Assembly (NCBI RefSeq): GCF_964340395.1 | Contig: NC_135550.1 | Coordinates: 4,041,101-4,090,600 of the forward strand | DNA: 49,500 bases | DNA from: Glandiceps talaboti | Taxonomy: Eukaryota > Hemichordata > Enteropneusta > Spengelidae | Reading direction: 5' to 3' | Part shown: positions 21,010 to 32,869 of the stretch, piece by piece | How positions within the stretch are numbered: position 1 is the first letter of the stretch | Layout of the letters: each line of letters opens with the position of its first letter | Made by a program: the position numbers and the translations under genes | The notes under the pieces: generated by a model | Told to the model about the DNA's origin: nothing | The model's database searches: none | Seen by the model: only the letters and a program-made list of their open reading frames with translations

Positions 21010-22135
21010 TGCATCTACACATATCAGATAGTTTAGATAGCAAACACACACATATGGATTATTAGTCTGGATGCCAACTTGGTTTGTAACTAAACCACGT
21101 AGGTGTAAATCGTAACGATAACGTATAGGAACTAGACTAATGGAATATTACCTAGTAGCTAGGCTATTATAGTTAATCACAGACAAGGAAGAAATTCTGT
21201 GGGTGAATGGATACATACTGTAAGCGTGGTTTGGATACCAACTTCGGCTGATTATGATCAACTTTGACTTATGACTGCAATTTGAATTTCTAGAATATAC
21301 ATTTCTCATTAGAGGCCAGAGGATCACATAAGGCCCTCGACGATGATGATACCAGTCTTAACCAGATTGAAACTGAATGACTTCCATAAGGGAACCATCA
21401 ATGATTATTTGTGACCTGGGGGTGGGGTGTGTGGAACGAATTGTTTTGAAAATCCATTTGATAAATTCTATTGAAACTTGTTACTTTTCTTCCTTATGTT
21501 AATAGTCAATTTTCCGGTTCCAAGATTCATTGCGCGAGATGATGTCGCTTATATTGTTACATTTAGTCTTGTTTTGTCTATATCAGTTTGAAATAACATT
21601 TTCACCAGTGCGATTCGATCGAGTTAAATATATGTATTTCTCTGTGTATTATAATTATATATTAATTATCGATTCAAGATACTGAAATAATTATAAACAA
21701 GAACTTGACGGAACTTGTTGATATTGTCTATATTCACGTTATTCAATATTCATGATATTGTTAAAAACACCAGAATTGTTGCCTCACGCCCTTGGTTTAA
21801 GCAAGGAATGCGTTTGAGCTCGAGCGCGCCAAGCAGCGCAGCGCGTCAGCTGTCGCGAGCGCACTAAGCGTCGATTTTGCATCATGTCTATCCGTATACT
21901 TTCTTTTTCTTTATTCTTTTTTGGAGTCTTCCATATTTATATAAACTTTTTCTGCGATTATTAGAAATGTTTCATTTTTTTAAAAGACCAGAAAGTGTAC
22001 AAGTACATATATATAATATTTTAATCATTCCATTTCTGGCCTTATACCCAAAATAACAAATATGTGTAGACGTGTATAATGTTTATCAAAATATACTATA
22101 AATAAAGAAGTAAGTATGTAAATGTGACTCATAGC
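21010..22135. other. 3' flank and intergenic DNA
   Basis: No frame or repeat of note. A short GC-rich, CpG-rich block occurs at 21810-21875 (AGCTCGAGCGCGCCAAGCAG and neighbours). The phrase CCAGAATTGTTGCCTCA at 21771 recurs at 22189 at the start of the LINE remnant. Confidence 0.5.
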
Positions 22136-22452
22136 TAACTTAGACCTTTATTACCTGTATCACATCATTATCAGTTTCGGATTTCACCAGAATTGTTGCC
22201 TCATGCCCCTGATCAACGTTGAGGGGTACGCAGTGTCGAGTATCAGAAGACTTTTCACCCATGGTAAGAGAAACTCGGAAGAAACTTGGTCCCTTTTTAT
22301 AGAAAGCCAGAGAAGATGGTAAACGAGCTTTTTTGAACCATGACAAGATAAAGATTGACGGAACACTTTACGTGCTGCATGAATCATTTAATGATATTCG
22401 GGTTGTGGGATTTAATCGCATTCAATTACATTCAGACAACCCAGACATTTTT

Positions 22453-23742
22453 GGTGCAGCTGGTAATGTTTCTGTGTAGGAGGACAGTAATATCATCACA
22501 TGTAGTGTTCCTGGCAGTCTTACCATATTGTTAATGGTGCAGCTGGTAATCTTTCTGTACAGGAGGACAGTAATATCATCACATGTAGTGTTCCTCGCAG
22601 TCTTACCATATTGTTAATGGTGCAGCTGGTAATCTTTCTGTACAGGAGGACAGTAATATCATCACATGTAGTGTTCCTGGCAGTCTTACCATATTGTTAA
22701 TGGTGCAGCTGGTAATCTTTCTGTACAGGAGGACAGTAATATCATCACATGTAGTGTTCCTGGCAGTCTTACCATATTGTTAATGGTGCAGCTGGTAATC
22801 TTTCTGTACAGTAGGACAGTAATATCATCACATGTAGTGTTCCTCACAGTCTTACCATATTGTTAATGGTGCAGCTGGTAATCTTTCTGTACAGTAGGAC
22901 AGTAATATCATCACATGTAGTGTTCCTCACAGTCTTACCATATTGTTAATGGTGCAGCTGGTAATCTTTCTGTACAGTAGGACAGTAATATCATCACATG
23001 TAGTGTTCCTGGCAGACTTACCATATTGTTAATGGTGCAGCTGGTAATCTTTCTGTACAGGAGGACAGTAATATCATCACATGTAGTGTTCCTGGCAGTC
23101 TTACCATATTGTTAATGGTGCAGCTGGTAATCTTTCTGTACAGTAGGACAGTAATATCATCACATGTAGTGTTCCTGGCAGACTTACCATATTGTTAATG
23201 GTGCAGCTGGTAATCTTTCTGTACAGTAGGACAGTAATATCATCACATGTAGTGTTCCTGGCAGTCTTACCATATTGTTAATGGTGCAGCTGGTAATCTT
23301 TCTGTACAGTAGGACAGTAATATCATCACATGTAGTGTTCCTGGCAGTCTTACCATATTGTTAATGGTGCAGCTGGTAATCTTTCTGTACAGGAGGACAG
23401 TAATATCATCACATGTAGTGTTCCTCGCAGTCTTACCATATTGTTAATGGTGCAGCTGGTAATCTTTCTGTACAGGAGGACAGTAATATCATCACATGTA
23501 GTGTTCCTCGCAGTCTTACCATATTGTTAATGGTGCAGCTGGTAATCTTTCTGTACAGGAGGACAGTAATATCATCACATGTAGTGTTCCTGGCAGTCTT
23601 ACCATATTGTTAATGGTGCAGCTGGTAATCTTTCTGTACAGTAGGACAGTAATATCATCACATGTAGTGTTCCTCACAGTCTTACCATATTGTTAATGGT
23701 GCAGCTGGTAATCTTTCTGTACAGGAGGACAGTAATATCATC
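22453..23742. repeat. 83-bp tandem array, about 15.5 copies, inside a LINE
   Basis: Units of 83 bp begin GGTGCAGCTGGTAATCTTTC and carry few variants (CTGGCAG/CTCGCAG/CTCACAG, CAGGAGG/CAGTAGG, GCAGTC/GCAGAC). The first half of the unit is LINE coding sequence: the last copy runs in frame into the endonuclease start (AAGNLSVQEDSNII followed by CWNINGL). Period 83 is not divisible by three, so the frame is lost across the array. Confidence 0.95.
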
Positions 23743-24682
23743 TGTTGGAACATTAATGGATTGTGTAACAAGTTCCTTGACCTTGACTTTATTACTTATA
23801 TGCAAGTTATATAATTTACTAAATTTGATGTTATTTGCCTTACTGAAACTTGGACGCGTAGCTTTTTACAATTTAATTTACCGGAGTATACATTGTGTAA
23901 ATTTAGCATGATAAAAAGGTGCTCTGTTTGGAAAATATTCTGGTGGGGTTTCACTTTTTGTCAAAAGTTCATTACATGAAAGTGTTAATCAACTTCCAAG
24001 TGCTTCAAATGATATTCTGTGGGTACAAATACATCTGAATAATAAGTATGTAACTCACATCTGCTAAGTGTGTGTTGTATATCTCTCGCCAGAAGGTTCT
24101 TCACAATATGCTAATGCAAATAGTTTTCAAGTCTTAGAAGATGAAGTTGCTAAGTACACAGCTATGTTCAGTAATTGTCCTTTAATTGTTTGTGGTGATT
24201 TTAATGCCAGAACAGACTGTCTTCCTGATTATATTGACAACAGTGGTTGTACATTTTTACCTATTGATAATTTTGTTGTTGACCATGGCTTACCAATGAG
24301 AGAATCACGCGATCATTATGTAAATGAATACAGAAATCGTCTCCTGAATCTTTGTAAAAATACAGATTTAAAGATCATGAATGGGAGGTATATTAAGACT
24401 CATGGAAGTGGTGATCTTACATTCATTACACAAAATGGAGGTAGTGTGATCGACTATTTTTTGTTACAGAGTAAGGATGTACATTTACTAAGAGATATGT
24501 ATGTTGACACTAGATCTGAGACGGACCATCAACCTGTTGTGTTTAAAATAAATTTTCCTAGTATTTCTAATGTAAATTCAAGTGCTTCTACTGATGAAAG
24601 TAACGTGATTGGTAATTTGTTTAACTGCAAGTGGGATGGTAATCTGGTGACTGGGGTTTCTTCATTCTGGAGAAGTGAATAG
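23735..24682 (+). pseudogene. LINE AP-endonuclease domain, degraded
   Basis: The catalytic landmarks appear in order: C-W-N-I-N-G-L (23740), C-L-T-E-T-W (about 23840), the GGVSLFVKSS strand (about 23945), VVYLSPEG (24073), GDFNAR (about 24197), SVIDYFL (about 24446) and ETDHQPVVF (about 24518). These give the Asn, Glu, Asp/Asn and Asp-His residues of an exonuclease-endonuclease-phosphatase fold that nicks the target DNA. The stretch 24068-24682 is uninterrupted; upstream there are stops and a frameshift near 23915. Confidence 0.88.
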
Positions 24683-24769
24683 ATTAATCAGTTTTTGATA
24701 GATATTAGCAATTTAATTACAGTTGGTGCTATTGATGATGCTTGAGAAAAGTTACTTTGTCTAATTCAA

Positions 24770-24852
24770 GATTCTTTATCCAAACTAGATACCTACCGTC
24801 ATACAGACATAGATTCTATATCCAAACTAGATACCTACCGTCATACATATAT
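24770..24852 (-). repeat. Two copies of the 42-bp satellite unit at the LINE junction
   Basis: TCCAAACTAGATACCTACCG occurs twice, 42 bp apart, with ACAGACATAGATTCT between. This is the reverse complement of the unit of the 26.2-36.6 kb array. In the LINE frame it reads [14 protein letters not shown], directly followed by LINE tail sequence. Confidence 0.93.
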
Positions 24853-25245
24853 ACTATAGTATTTTTCGATGAGCTTTGTGCATGTTCAGAGTGTCAAGTC
24901 ATAATTTGAGAGTAGAAAGTGGACGTTTTGAAAACATCAGTAGAACAAGAAGTATGTGTGAACTGTGTAATTTACAGCAACTGGAAAATTAATTCCATTT
25001 TTGTCGTGTATGCCCAGCTTATTACGAGTTAAGAAAGAAATTTCTATCATCCTTTTACTACGAATTCCCAACAGTGACAAAATTCAAATCACTTCTGTGT
25101 TCACAAAACTCCCATACCTTGATGAATTAGTCCAAATTCCTGTTTTATAGTTTCAAAATGAGAAATATGATACTTGAATCTGTGTAATTTTGCAACTTTT
25201 ATTTCGTAATTTTGAGGCGCACTTAACTAAATTACCGAATAAATT

Positions 25246-25579
<334 letters not shown>

Positions 25580-26215
25580 TTCAGCCACGGGAGAATTCAC
25601 CAGGGGATATACCGTGATATATAGTAATTTAATCACTGAAGGGAAACTCCCTAAGCTTGTGGCCTTTAATCTTGAATTTGTCAAAAAAATTAGAGTACAT
25701 TTGATAGTAGTTTCTTCAGTACATTAGGCCACCGACACCCTTGTACAATATAAAAATAAATATAAAAATAAATATACAGAAAACAATCGGAATAGAACGT
25801 TCTTAGCGAAATAAACATCACAGCAACTGAACTAAAATAAAATAAATAATTTAAAACTACAGGCAACAAATTTGCCGAGATTCCAGAGTATGTTCATGAC
25901 ATTAAAATTGAAAAAATTAAAAGGTGAAGGGTAAGGATAATAATATGAATCGATAAATTTACATCTGATATCTTTAAAATACAGGACAAACTAGACAGAA
26001 ATGAAATCCGTCTTCGACAAGATTAAGATCGCAATGTTGACATATACGTTTGTTTCTTGGCAACTTCAAATTTCGCCCACTCTCAATACGGAGATTTTGG
26101 TCAGAGACACGAAATTCGCAAAGCGCCCTCATGAGAAATTCAGTGTCAATAACAGAAAGGTAGTTCTCAAGCAGTAGACTGGTTTTGTAAAGACGGTAGG
26201 TATCTAGTTTGGATA
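25580..26215 (-). mobile_element. LINE C-terminal tail and 3' UTR, minus strand (downstream half of the split copy)
   Basis: From 26211 downwards the minus strand reads LDTYRLYKTSLLLENYLSVI, then FRVSDQNLRIESGRNLKLPR, then I-C-x-x-C with H-F-C-L-V-C-P. After a stop in place of the next residue it continues YYYPYPSPFNFFNF and LWNLGKFVACSFKLF (about 25960-25850). This is the same tail as in the plus-strand copy. A 3' UTR with GGGTGTCGGTGGCC-type sequence follows down to the TA tract. Its upstream half is at 36570-36890, on the far side of the satellite. Confidence 0.87.
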
Positions 26216-26895
26216 TAGAATCTATGTCTGTATGATGGTAGGTATCTAGTTTGGGTGAAGAATCTATGTCTGTATGACGGTAGGTATCTAGTTTGGATAT
26301 AGAATCTATGTCTGTATGTATGACGGTAGGTATCTAGTTTGTATAAAGAATCTATGTTTGTATGACGGTAGGTATCTAGTTTGGATAAAGAATCTATGTC
26401 TGTATGACGGTAGGTATCTAGTTTGGATAAAGAATCTATATCTAAATGACGGTAGGTATCTAGTTTGGGTGAAGAATCTATGTCTGTATGACGGTAGGTA
26501 TCTAGTTTGGATATATAATCTATGTCTGTATGACGGTAGGTATCTAGTTTGGATATGGAATCTATGTCTGTATGACGGTAGGTATCTAGTTTGGATAAAG
26601 AATCTATGTCTGTATGACGGTAGGTATCTAGTTTGGATAAAGAATCTATGTCTGTATGACGTTAGGTATCTAGTTTGGATAAAGAATCTATGTCTGTATG
26701 TATGACGGTAGGTATCTAGTTTGGATAAAGAATCTATGTATGTATGTATGACGGTAGGTATCTAGTTTGGATAAAGAATCTATGTCTGTATGACGGTAAG
26801 TATCTAGTTTGGATATAGAATCTATGTCTGTATGACGGTAGGTATCTAGTTTGGATATAGAATCTATATCTGTATGACGGTAGGTATCTAGTTTG

Positions 26896-26974
26896 GATAA
26901 AGAATCTATGTCTGTATGTCTGTCTGTCTGTATGTCTGTATGTATGTATGTATGTATGTATGTATGTATGTATG

Positions 26975-27035
<61 letters not shown>

Positions 27036-27056
27036 TGTATGTATGTATGTATGTAT
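26896..27056. repeat. Nested (TATG)n tract inside the satellite
   Basis: A long TATG/TCTG run interrupted by a single AATATG. It grows out of the GTCTGTAT junction of the 42-bp unit. Confidence 0.97.
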
Positions 27057-28281
27057 GACGGTATAGGTATCTAGTTTGGATAAAGAGTCTATGTCTGTAT
27101 GTATGACGGTAGGTATCTAGTTTGGATATAGAATCTATGTTTGTATGACGGTAGGTATCTAGTTTGGATAAAGAATCTATGTCTGTATGACGGTAGGTAT
27201 CTAGTTTGGGTGAAGAATCTATGTCCGTATGACGGTAGGTATCTAGTTTGGATAAAGAATCTATGTCTGTATGACGGTAGGTATCTAGTTTGGGTGAAGA
27301 ATCTACATTTGTATGTCTGTATGTATGACGGTAGGTATCTAGTTTGGATAAAGAATCTATGTCTGTATGACGGTAGGTATCTAGTTTGGGTGAAGAATCT
27401 ATATCTGTATGACGGTAGGTATCTAGTTTGGATATAGAATCTATGTCTGTATCACGGTAGGTATCTAGTTTGGATAAAGAATCTATATCTGTATGACGGT
27501 AGGTATCTAGTTTGGATAAAGAATCTATGTCTAAATGACGGTAGGTATCTAGTATGGATAAAGAATCTATGTCTGTATGACGGTAAGTATCTAGTTTGGA
27601 TAAAGAATCTATGTCTGTATGACGGTAAGTATCTAGTTTGGATAAAGAATCTATGTCTGTATGACGGTAGGTATCTAGTTTGGATAAAGAATCTATGTCT
27701 GTATGTATGACGGTAGGTATCTAGTTTGGATAAAGAATCTATGTCTGTATGATGGTAAGTATCTAGTTTGGATAAAGAATCTATGTCTGTATGACGGTAG
27801 GTATCTAGTTTGGATAAAGAATCTATGTATGTATGACGGTAGGTATCTAGTTTGGATAAAGAATCTATGTATGTATGACGGTAGGTATCTAGTTTGGATA
27901 AAGAATCTATGTCTGTATGTATGACGGTAGGTATCTAGTTTGGATAAAGAATCTATGTCTGTATGACGGTAGGTATCTAGTTTGGATAAAGAATCTATGT
28001 CTGTATGACGGTAAGTATCTAGTTTATATAAAGAATCTATGTCTGTATGACGGTAGGTATCTAGTTTGGATAAAGAATCTATGTATGTATGACGGTAGGT
28101 ATCTAGTTTGGATAAAGAATCTATGTCTGTATGACGGTAAGTATCTAGTTTGGATAAAGAATCTATGATGGTAAGTATCTAGTTTGGATATTGAATCTAT
28201 GTCTGTATGACGGTAGGTATCTAGTTTGGATAAAGAATCTATGTCTGTATGACGGTAGGTATCTAGTTTGGATAAAGAATC

Positions 28282-28378
28282 TATGTCTGTATGTCTGTAT
28301 GTATGTATGTATGTATGTATGTATGTATGTATGTATGTATGTATGTATGTATGTATGTATGTATGTATGTATGTATGA
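28282..28378. repeat. Nested (TATG)n tract inside the satellite
   Basis: Same position within the unit as the other nested tracts; followed by GACGGTATAGGTATC. Confidence 0.97.
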
Positions 28379-28730
28379 CGGTATAGGTATCTAGTTTGGA
28401 TAAAGAATCTATGTCTGTATGTATGACGGTAGGTATCTAGTTTGGATATAGAATCTATGTTTGTATGACGGTAGGTATCTAGTTTGGATAAAGAATCTAT
28501 GTCTGTATGACGGTAGGTATCTAGTTTGGGTGAAGAATCTATGTCCGTATGACGGTAGGTATCTAGTTTGGATAAAGAATCTATGTCTGTATGTATGACG
28601 GTAGGTATCTAGTTTGGATAAAGAATCTATGTCTGTATGACGGTAAGTATCTAGTTTGGATATAGAATCTATGTCTGTATGACGGTAGGTATCTAGTTTG
28701 GATATAGAATCTATATCTGTATGACGGTAG

Positions 28731-28874
<144 letters not shown>

Positions 28875-30245
28875 TAGGTATCTAGTTTGGATAAAGAATC
28901 TATGTCTGTATGTATGACGGTAGGTATCTAGTTTGGATATAGAATCTATGTTTGTATGACGGTAGGTATCTAGTTTGGATAAAGAATCTATGTCTGTATG
29001 ACGGTAGGTATCTAGTTTGGGTGAAGAATCTATGTCCGTATGACGGTAGGTATCTAGTTTGGATAAAGAATCTATGTCTGTATGACGGTAGGTATCTAGT
29101 TTGGGTGAAGAATCTACATTTGTATGTCTGTATGTATGACGGTAGGTATCTAGTTTGGATAAAGAATCTATGTCTGTATGACGGTAGGTATCTAGTTTGG
29201 GTGAAGAATCTATATCTGTATGACGGTAGGTATCTAGTTTGGATATAGAATCTATGTCTGTATCACGGTAGGTATCTAGTTTGGATAAAGAATCTATATC
29301 TGTATGACGGTAGGTATCTAGTTTGGATAAAGAATCTATGTCTGTATGTATGACGGTATAGGTATCTAGTTTGGATAAAGAATCTATGTCTGTATGTATG
29401 ACGGTAGGTATCTAGTTTGGATAAAGAATCTATGTCTGTATGTATGACGGTAGGTATCTAGTTTGGATAAAGAATCTATGTGTAAATGACGGTAGGTATC
29501 TAGTATGGATAAAGAATCTATGTCTGTATGACGGTAAGTATCTAGTTTGGATAAAGAATCTATGTCTGTATGACGGTAAGTATCTAGTTTGGATAAAGAA
29601 TCTATGTCTGTATGACGGTAGGTATCTAGTTTGGATAAAGAATCTATGTCTGTATGTATGACGGTAGGTATCTAGTTTGGATAAAGAATCTATGTCTGTA
29701 TGATGGTAAGTATCTAGTTTGGATAAAGAATCTATGTCTGTATGACGGTAGGTATCTAGTTTGGATAAAGAATCTATGTATGTATGACGGTAGGTATCTA
29801 GTTTGGATAAAGAATCTATGTATGTATGACGGTAGGTATCTAGTTTGGATAAAGAATCTATGTCTGTATGTATGACGGTAGGTATCTAGTTTGGATAAAG
29901 AATCTATGTCTGTATGACGGTAGGTATCTAGTTTGGATAAAGAATCTATGTCTGTATGACGGTAAGTATCTAGTTTATATAAAGAATCTATGTCTGTATG
30001 ACGGTAGGTATCTAGTTTGGATAAAGAATCTATGTATGTATGACGGTAGGTATCTAGTTTGGATAAAGAATCTATGTCTGTATGACGGTAAGTATCTAGT
30101 TTGGATAAAGAATCTATGTCTGTATGATGGTAAGTATCTAGTTTGGATATTGAATCTATGTCTGTATGACGGTAGGTATCTAGTTTGGATAAAGAATCTA
30201 TGTCTGTATGTATGACGGTAGGTATCTAGTTTGGATAAAGAATCT

Positions 30246-30348
30246 ATGTCTGTATGTCTGTATGTATGTATGTATGTATGTATGTATGTATGTCTGTCTG
30301 TATGTATGTATGTATGTATGTATGTATGTATGTATGTATGTATGTATG
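30246..30348. repeat. Nested (TATG)n tract inside the satellite
   Basis: TATG run with a TCTGTCTG interruption, followed by GACGGTATAGG as at the other tracts. Confidence 0.97.
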
Positions 30349-30859
30349 ACGGTATAGGTATCTAGTTTGGATAAAGAATCTATGTCTGTATGTATGACGG
30401 TAGGTATCTAGTTTGGATATAGAATCTATGTTTGTATGACGGTAGGTATCTAGTTTGGATAAAGAATCTATGTCTGTATGACGGTAGGTATCTAGTTTGG
30501 GTGAAGAATCTATGTCCGTATGACGGTAGGTATCTAGTTTGGATAAAGAATCTATGTCTGTATGTATGACGGTAGGTATCTAGTTTGGATAAAGAAACTA
30601 TGTCTGTATGAAGGTAGGTATCTAGTTTGGGTGAAGAATCTATATCTGTATGACGGTAGGTATCTAGTTTGGATATAGAATCTATGTCTGTATCACGGTA
30701 GGTATCTAGTTTGGATAAAGAATCTATGTCTGTATGACGGTAAGTATCTAGTTTGGATATAGAATCTATGTCTGTATGACGGTAGGTATCTAGTTTGGAT
30801 AAAGAATCTATATCTGTATGACGGTAGGTATCTAGTTTGGATAAAGAATCTATGTCTGT

Positions 30860-30938
30860 ATGTCTGTATGTCTGTATGTATGTATGTATGTATGTATGTA
30901 TGTATGTATGTATGTATGTATGTATGTATGTATGTATG
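30860..30938. repeat. Nested (TATG)n tract inside the satellite
   Basis: TATG run after repeated TCTGTATG, again followed by GACGGTATAGG. Confidence 0.97.
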
Positions 30939-32318
30939 ACGGTATAGGTATCTAGTTTGGATAAAGAATCTATGTCTGTATGTATGACGGTAGGTATCTA
31001 GTTTGGATATAGAATCTATGTTTGTATGACGGTAGGTATCTAGTTTGGATAAAGAATCTATGTCTGTATGACGGTAGGTATCTAGTTTGGGTGAAGAATC
31101 TATGTCCGTATGACGGTAGGTATCTAGCTTGGATAAAGAATCGATGTCTGTATGACGGTAGGTATCTAGTTTGGGTGAAGAATCTATGTCTGTATGTATG
31201 ACGGTAGGTATCTAGTTTGGATAAAGAATCTATGTCTGTATGACGGTAGGTATCTAGTTTGGGTGAAGAATCTATATCTGTATGACGGTAGGTATCTAGT
31301 TTGGATATAGAATCTATGTCTGTATCACGGTAGGTATCTAGTTTGGATATAGAATCTATGTCTGTATCACGGTAGGTATCTAGTTTGGATAAAGAATCTA
31401 TATCTGTATGACGGTAGGTATCTAGTTTGGATAAAGAATCTATGTCTGTATGTATGACGGTATAGGTATCTAGTTTGGATAAAGAATCTATGTCTGTATG
31501 TATGACGGTAGGTATCTAGTTTGGATAAAGAATCTATGTATGTATGTATGACGGTAGGTATCTAGTTTGGATAAAGAATCTATGTATATATGTATGACGG
31601 TAGGTATCTAGTTTGGATAAAGAATCTATGTCTGTATGACGGTAGGTATCTAGTTTGGATAAAGAATCTATATCTGTATGGCGGTAGGTATCTAGTTTGG
31701 ATAAAGAATCTATGTCTGTCTGTATGACGGTATAGGTATCTAGTTTGGATAAAGAATCTATATCTGTATGACGGTAGGTATCTAGTTTGGATAAAGAATC
31801 TATGTCTGTATGACGGTAAGTATCTAGTTTGGATAAAGAATCTATGTCTGTATGACGGTAGGTATCTAGTTTGGATAAAGAATCTATGTCTGTATGACGG
31901 TAAGTATCTAGTTTGGATATAGAATCTATGTCTGTATGACGGTAGGTATCTAGTTTGGATAAAGAATCTATATCTAAATGACGGTAGGTATCTAGTATGG
32001 ATAAAGAATCTATGTCTGTATGACGGTAAGTATCTAGTTTGGATAAAGAATCTATGTCTGTATGACGGTAAGTATCTAGTTTGGATATAGAATCTATGTC
32101 TGTATGACCGTAGGTATCTAGTTTGGATAAAGAATCTATGTCTGTATGTATGACGGTAGGTATCTAGTTTGGATAAAGAATCTATGTCTGTATGTATGAC
32201 GGTAGGTATCTAGTTTGGATAAAGAATCTATGTCTGTATGACGGTAGGTATCTAGTTTGGATAAAGAATCTATGTATGTATGACGGTAGGTATCTAGTTT
32301 GGATAAAGAATCTATGTC

Positions 32319-32376
32319 TGTATGTATGTATGTATGTATGTATGTATGTATGTATGTATGTATGTATGTATGTATG
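32319..32376. repeat. Nested (TATG)n tract inside the satellite
   Basis: Shortest of the nested tracts; followed by GACGGTAGG, not GTATAGG. Confidence 0.96.
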
Positions 32377-32869
32377 ACGGTAGGTATCTAGTTTGGATAA
32401 AGAATCTATGTCTGTATGATGGTAAGTATCTAGTTTGGATATTGAATCTATGTCTGTATGACGGTAGGTATCTAGTTTGGGTGAAGAATCTATATCTGTA
32501 TGACGGTAGGTATCTAGTTTGGATATAGAATCTATGTCTGTATCACGGTAGGTATCTAGTTTGGATATAGAATCTATGTCTGTATCACGGTAGGTATCTA
32601 GTTTGGATAAAGAATCTATATCTGTATGACGGTAGGAATCTAGTTTGGATAAAGAATCTATGTCTGTATGTATGACGGTATAGGTATCTAGTTTGGATAA
32701 AGAATCTATGTCTGTATGTATGACGGTAGGTATCTAGTTTGGATAAAGAATATATGTCTGTATGACGGTAGGCATCTATTTTGGGTGAAGAATCTATATC
32801 TGTATGACGGTAGGTATCTAGTTTGGATATAGAATCTATGTCTGTATGTATGACGGTAGGTATCTAGTT

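Larger units (their letters stand above)
22140..25170 (+). mobile_element. Degenerate LINE, plus strand: ORF1-like end, 83-bp array, endonuclease, no reverse-transcriptase core, C-terminal tail
   Basis: In order: an ORF1 C-terminal-like domain (VSEDFSPMVRETRKKLGPFL, then KAREDGKRAFLNHDKIKIDG, 22225-22380); the 83-bp array; an AP-type endonuclease (23735-24680); the endonuclease-RT linker (to about 24760); two copies of the 42-bp unit; then the C-terminal zinc-knuckle-like tail (RVSSHNLRVESGRFENI, then a C-x-x-C...H...C pattern, then CPAYYELRKKF, 24885-25140). The RT core, which should be well over 1 kb, is missing exactly between the linker and the 42-bp units. Stops and at least one frameshift show it is dead. 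Confidence 0.82.

Noticed and set aside
22140-22387. Minus-strand frames of 67-68 residues
   Set aside because: They are shadows of the plus-strand LINE ORF1-like segment, which has recognisable motifs.
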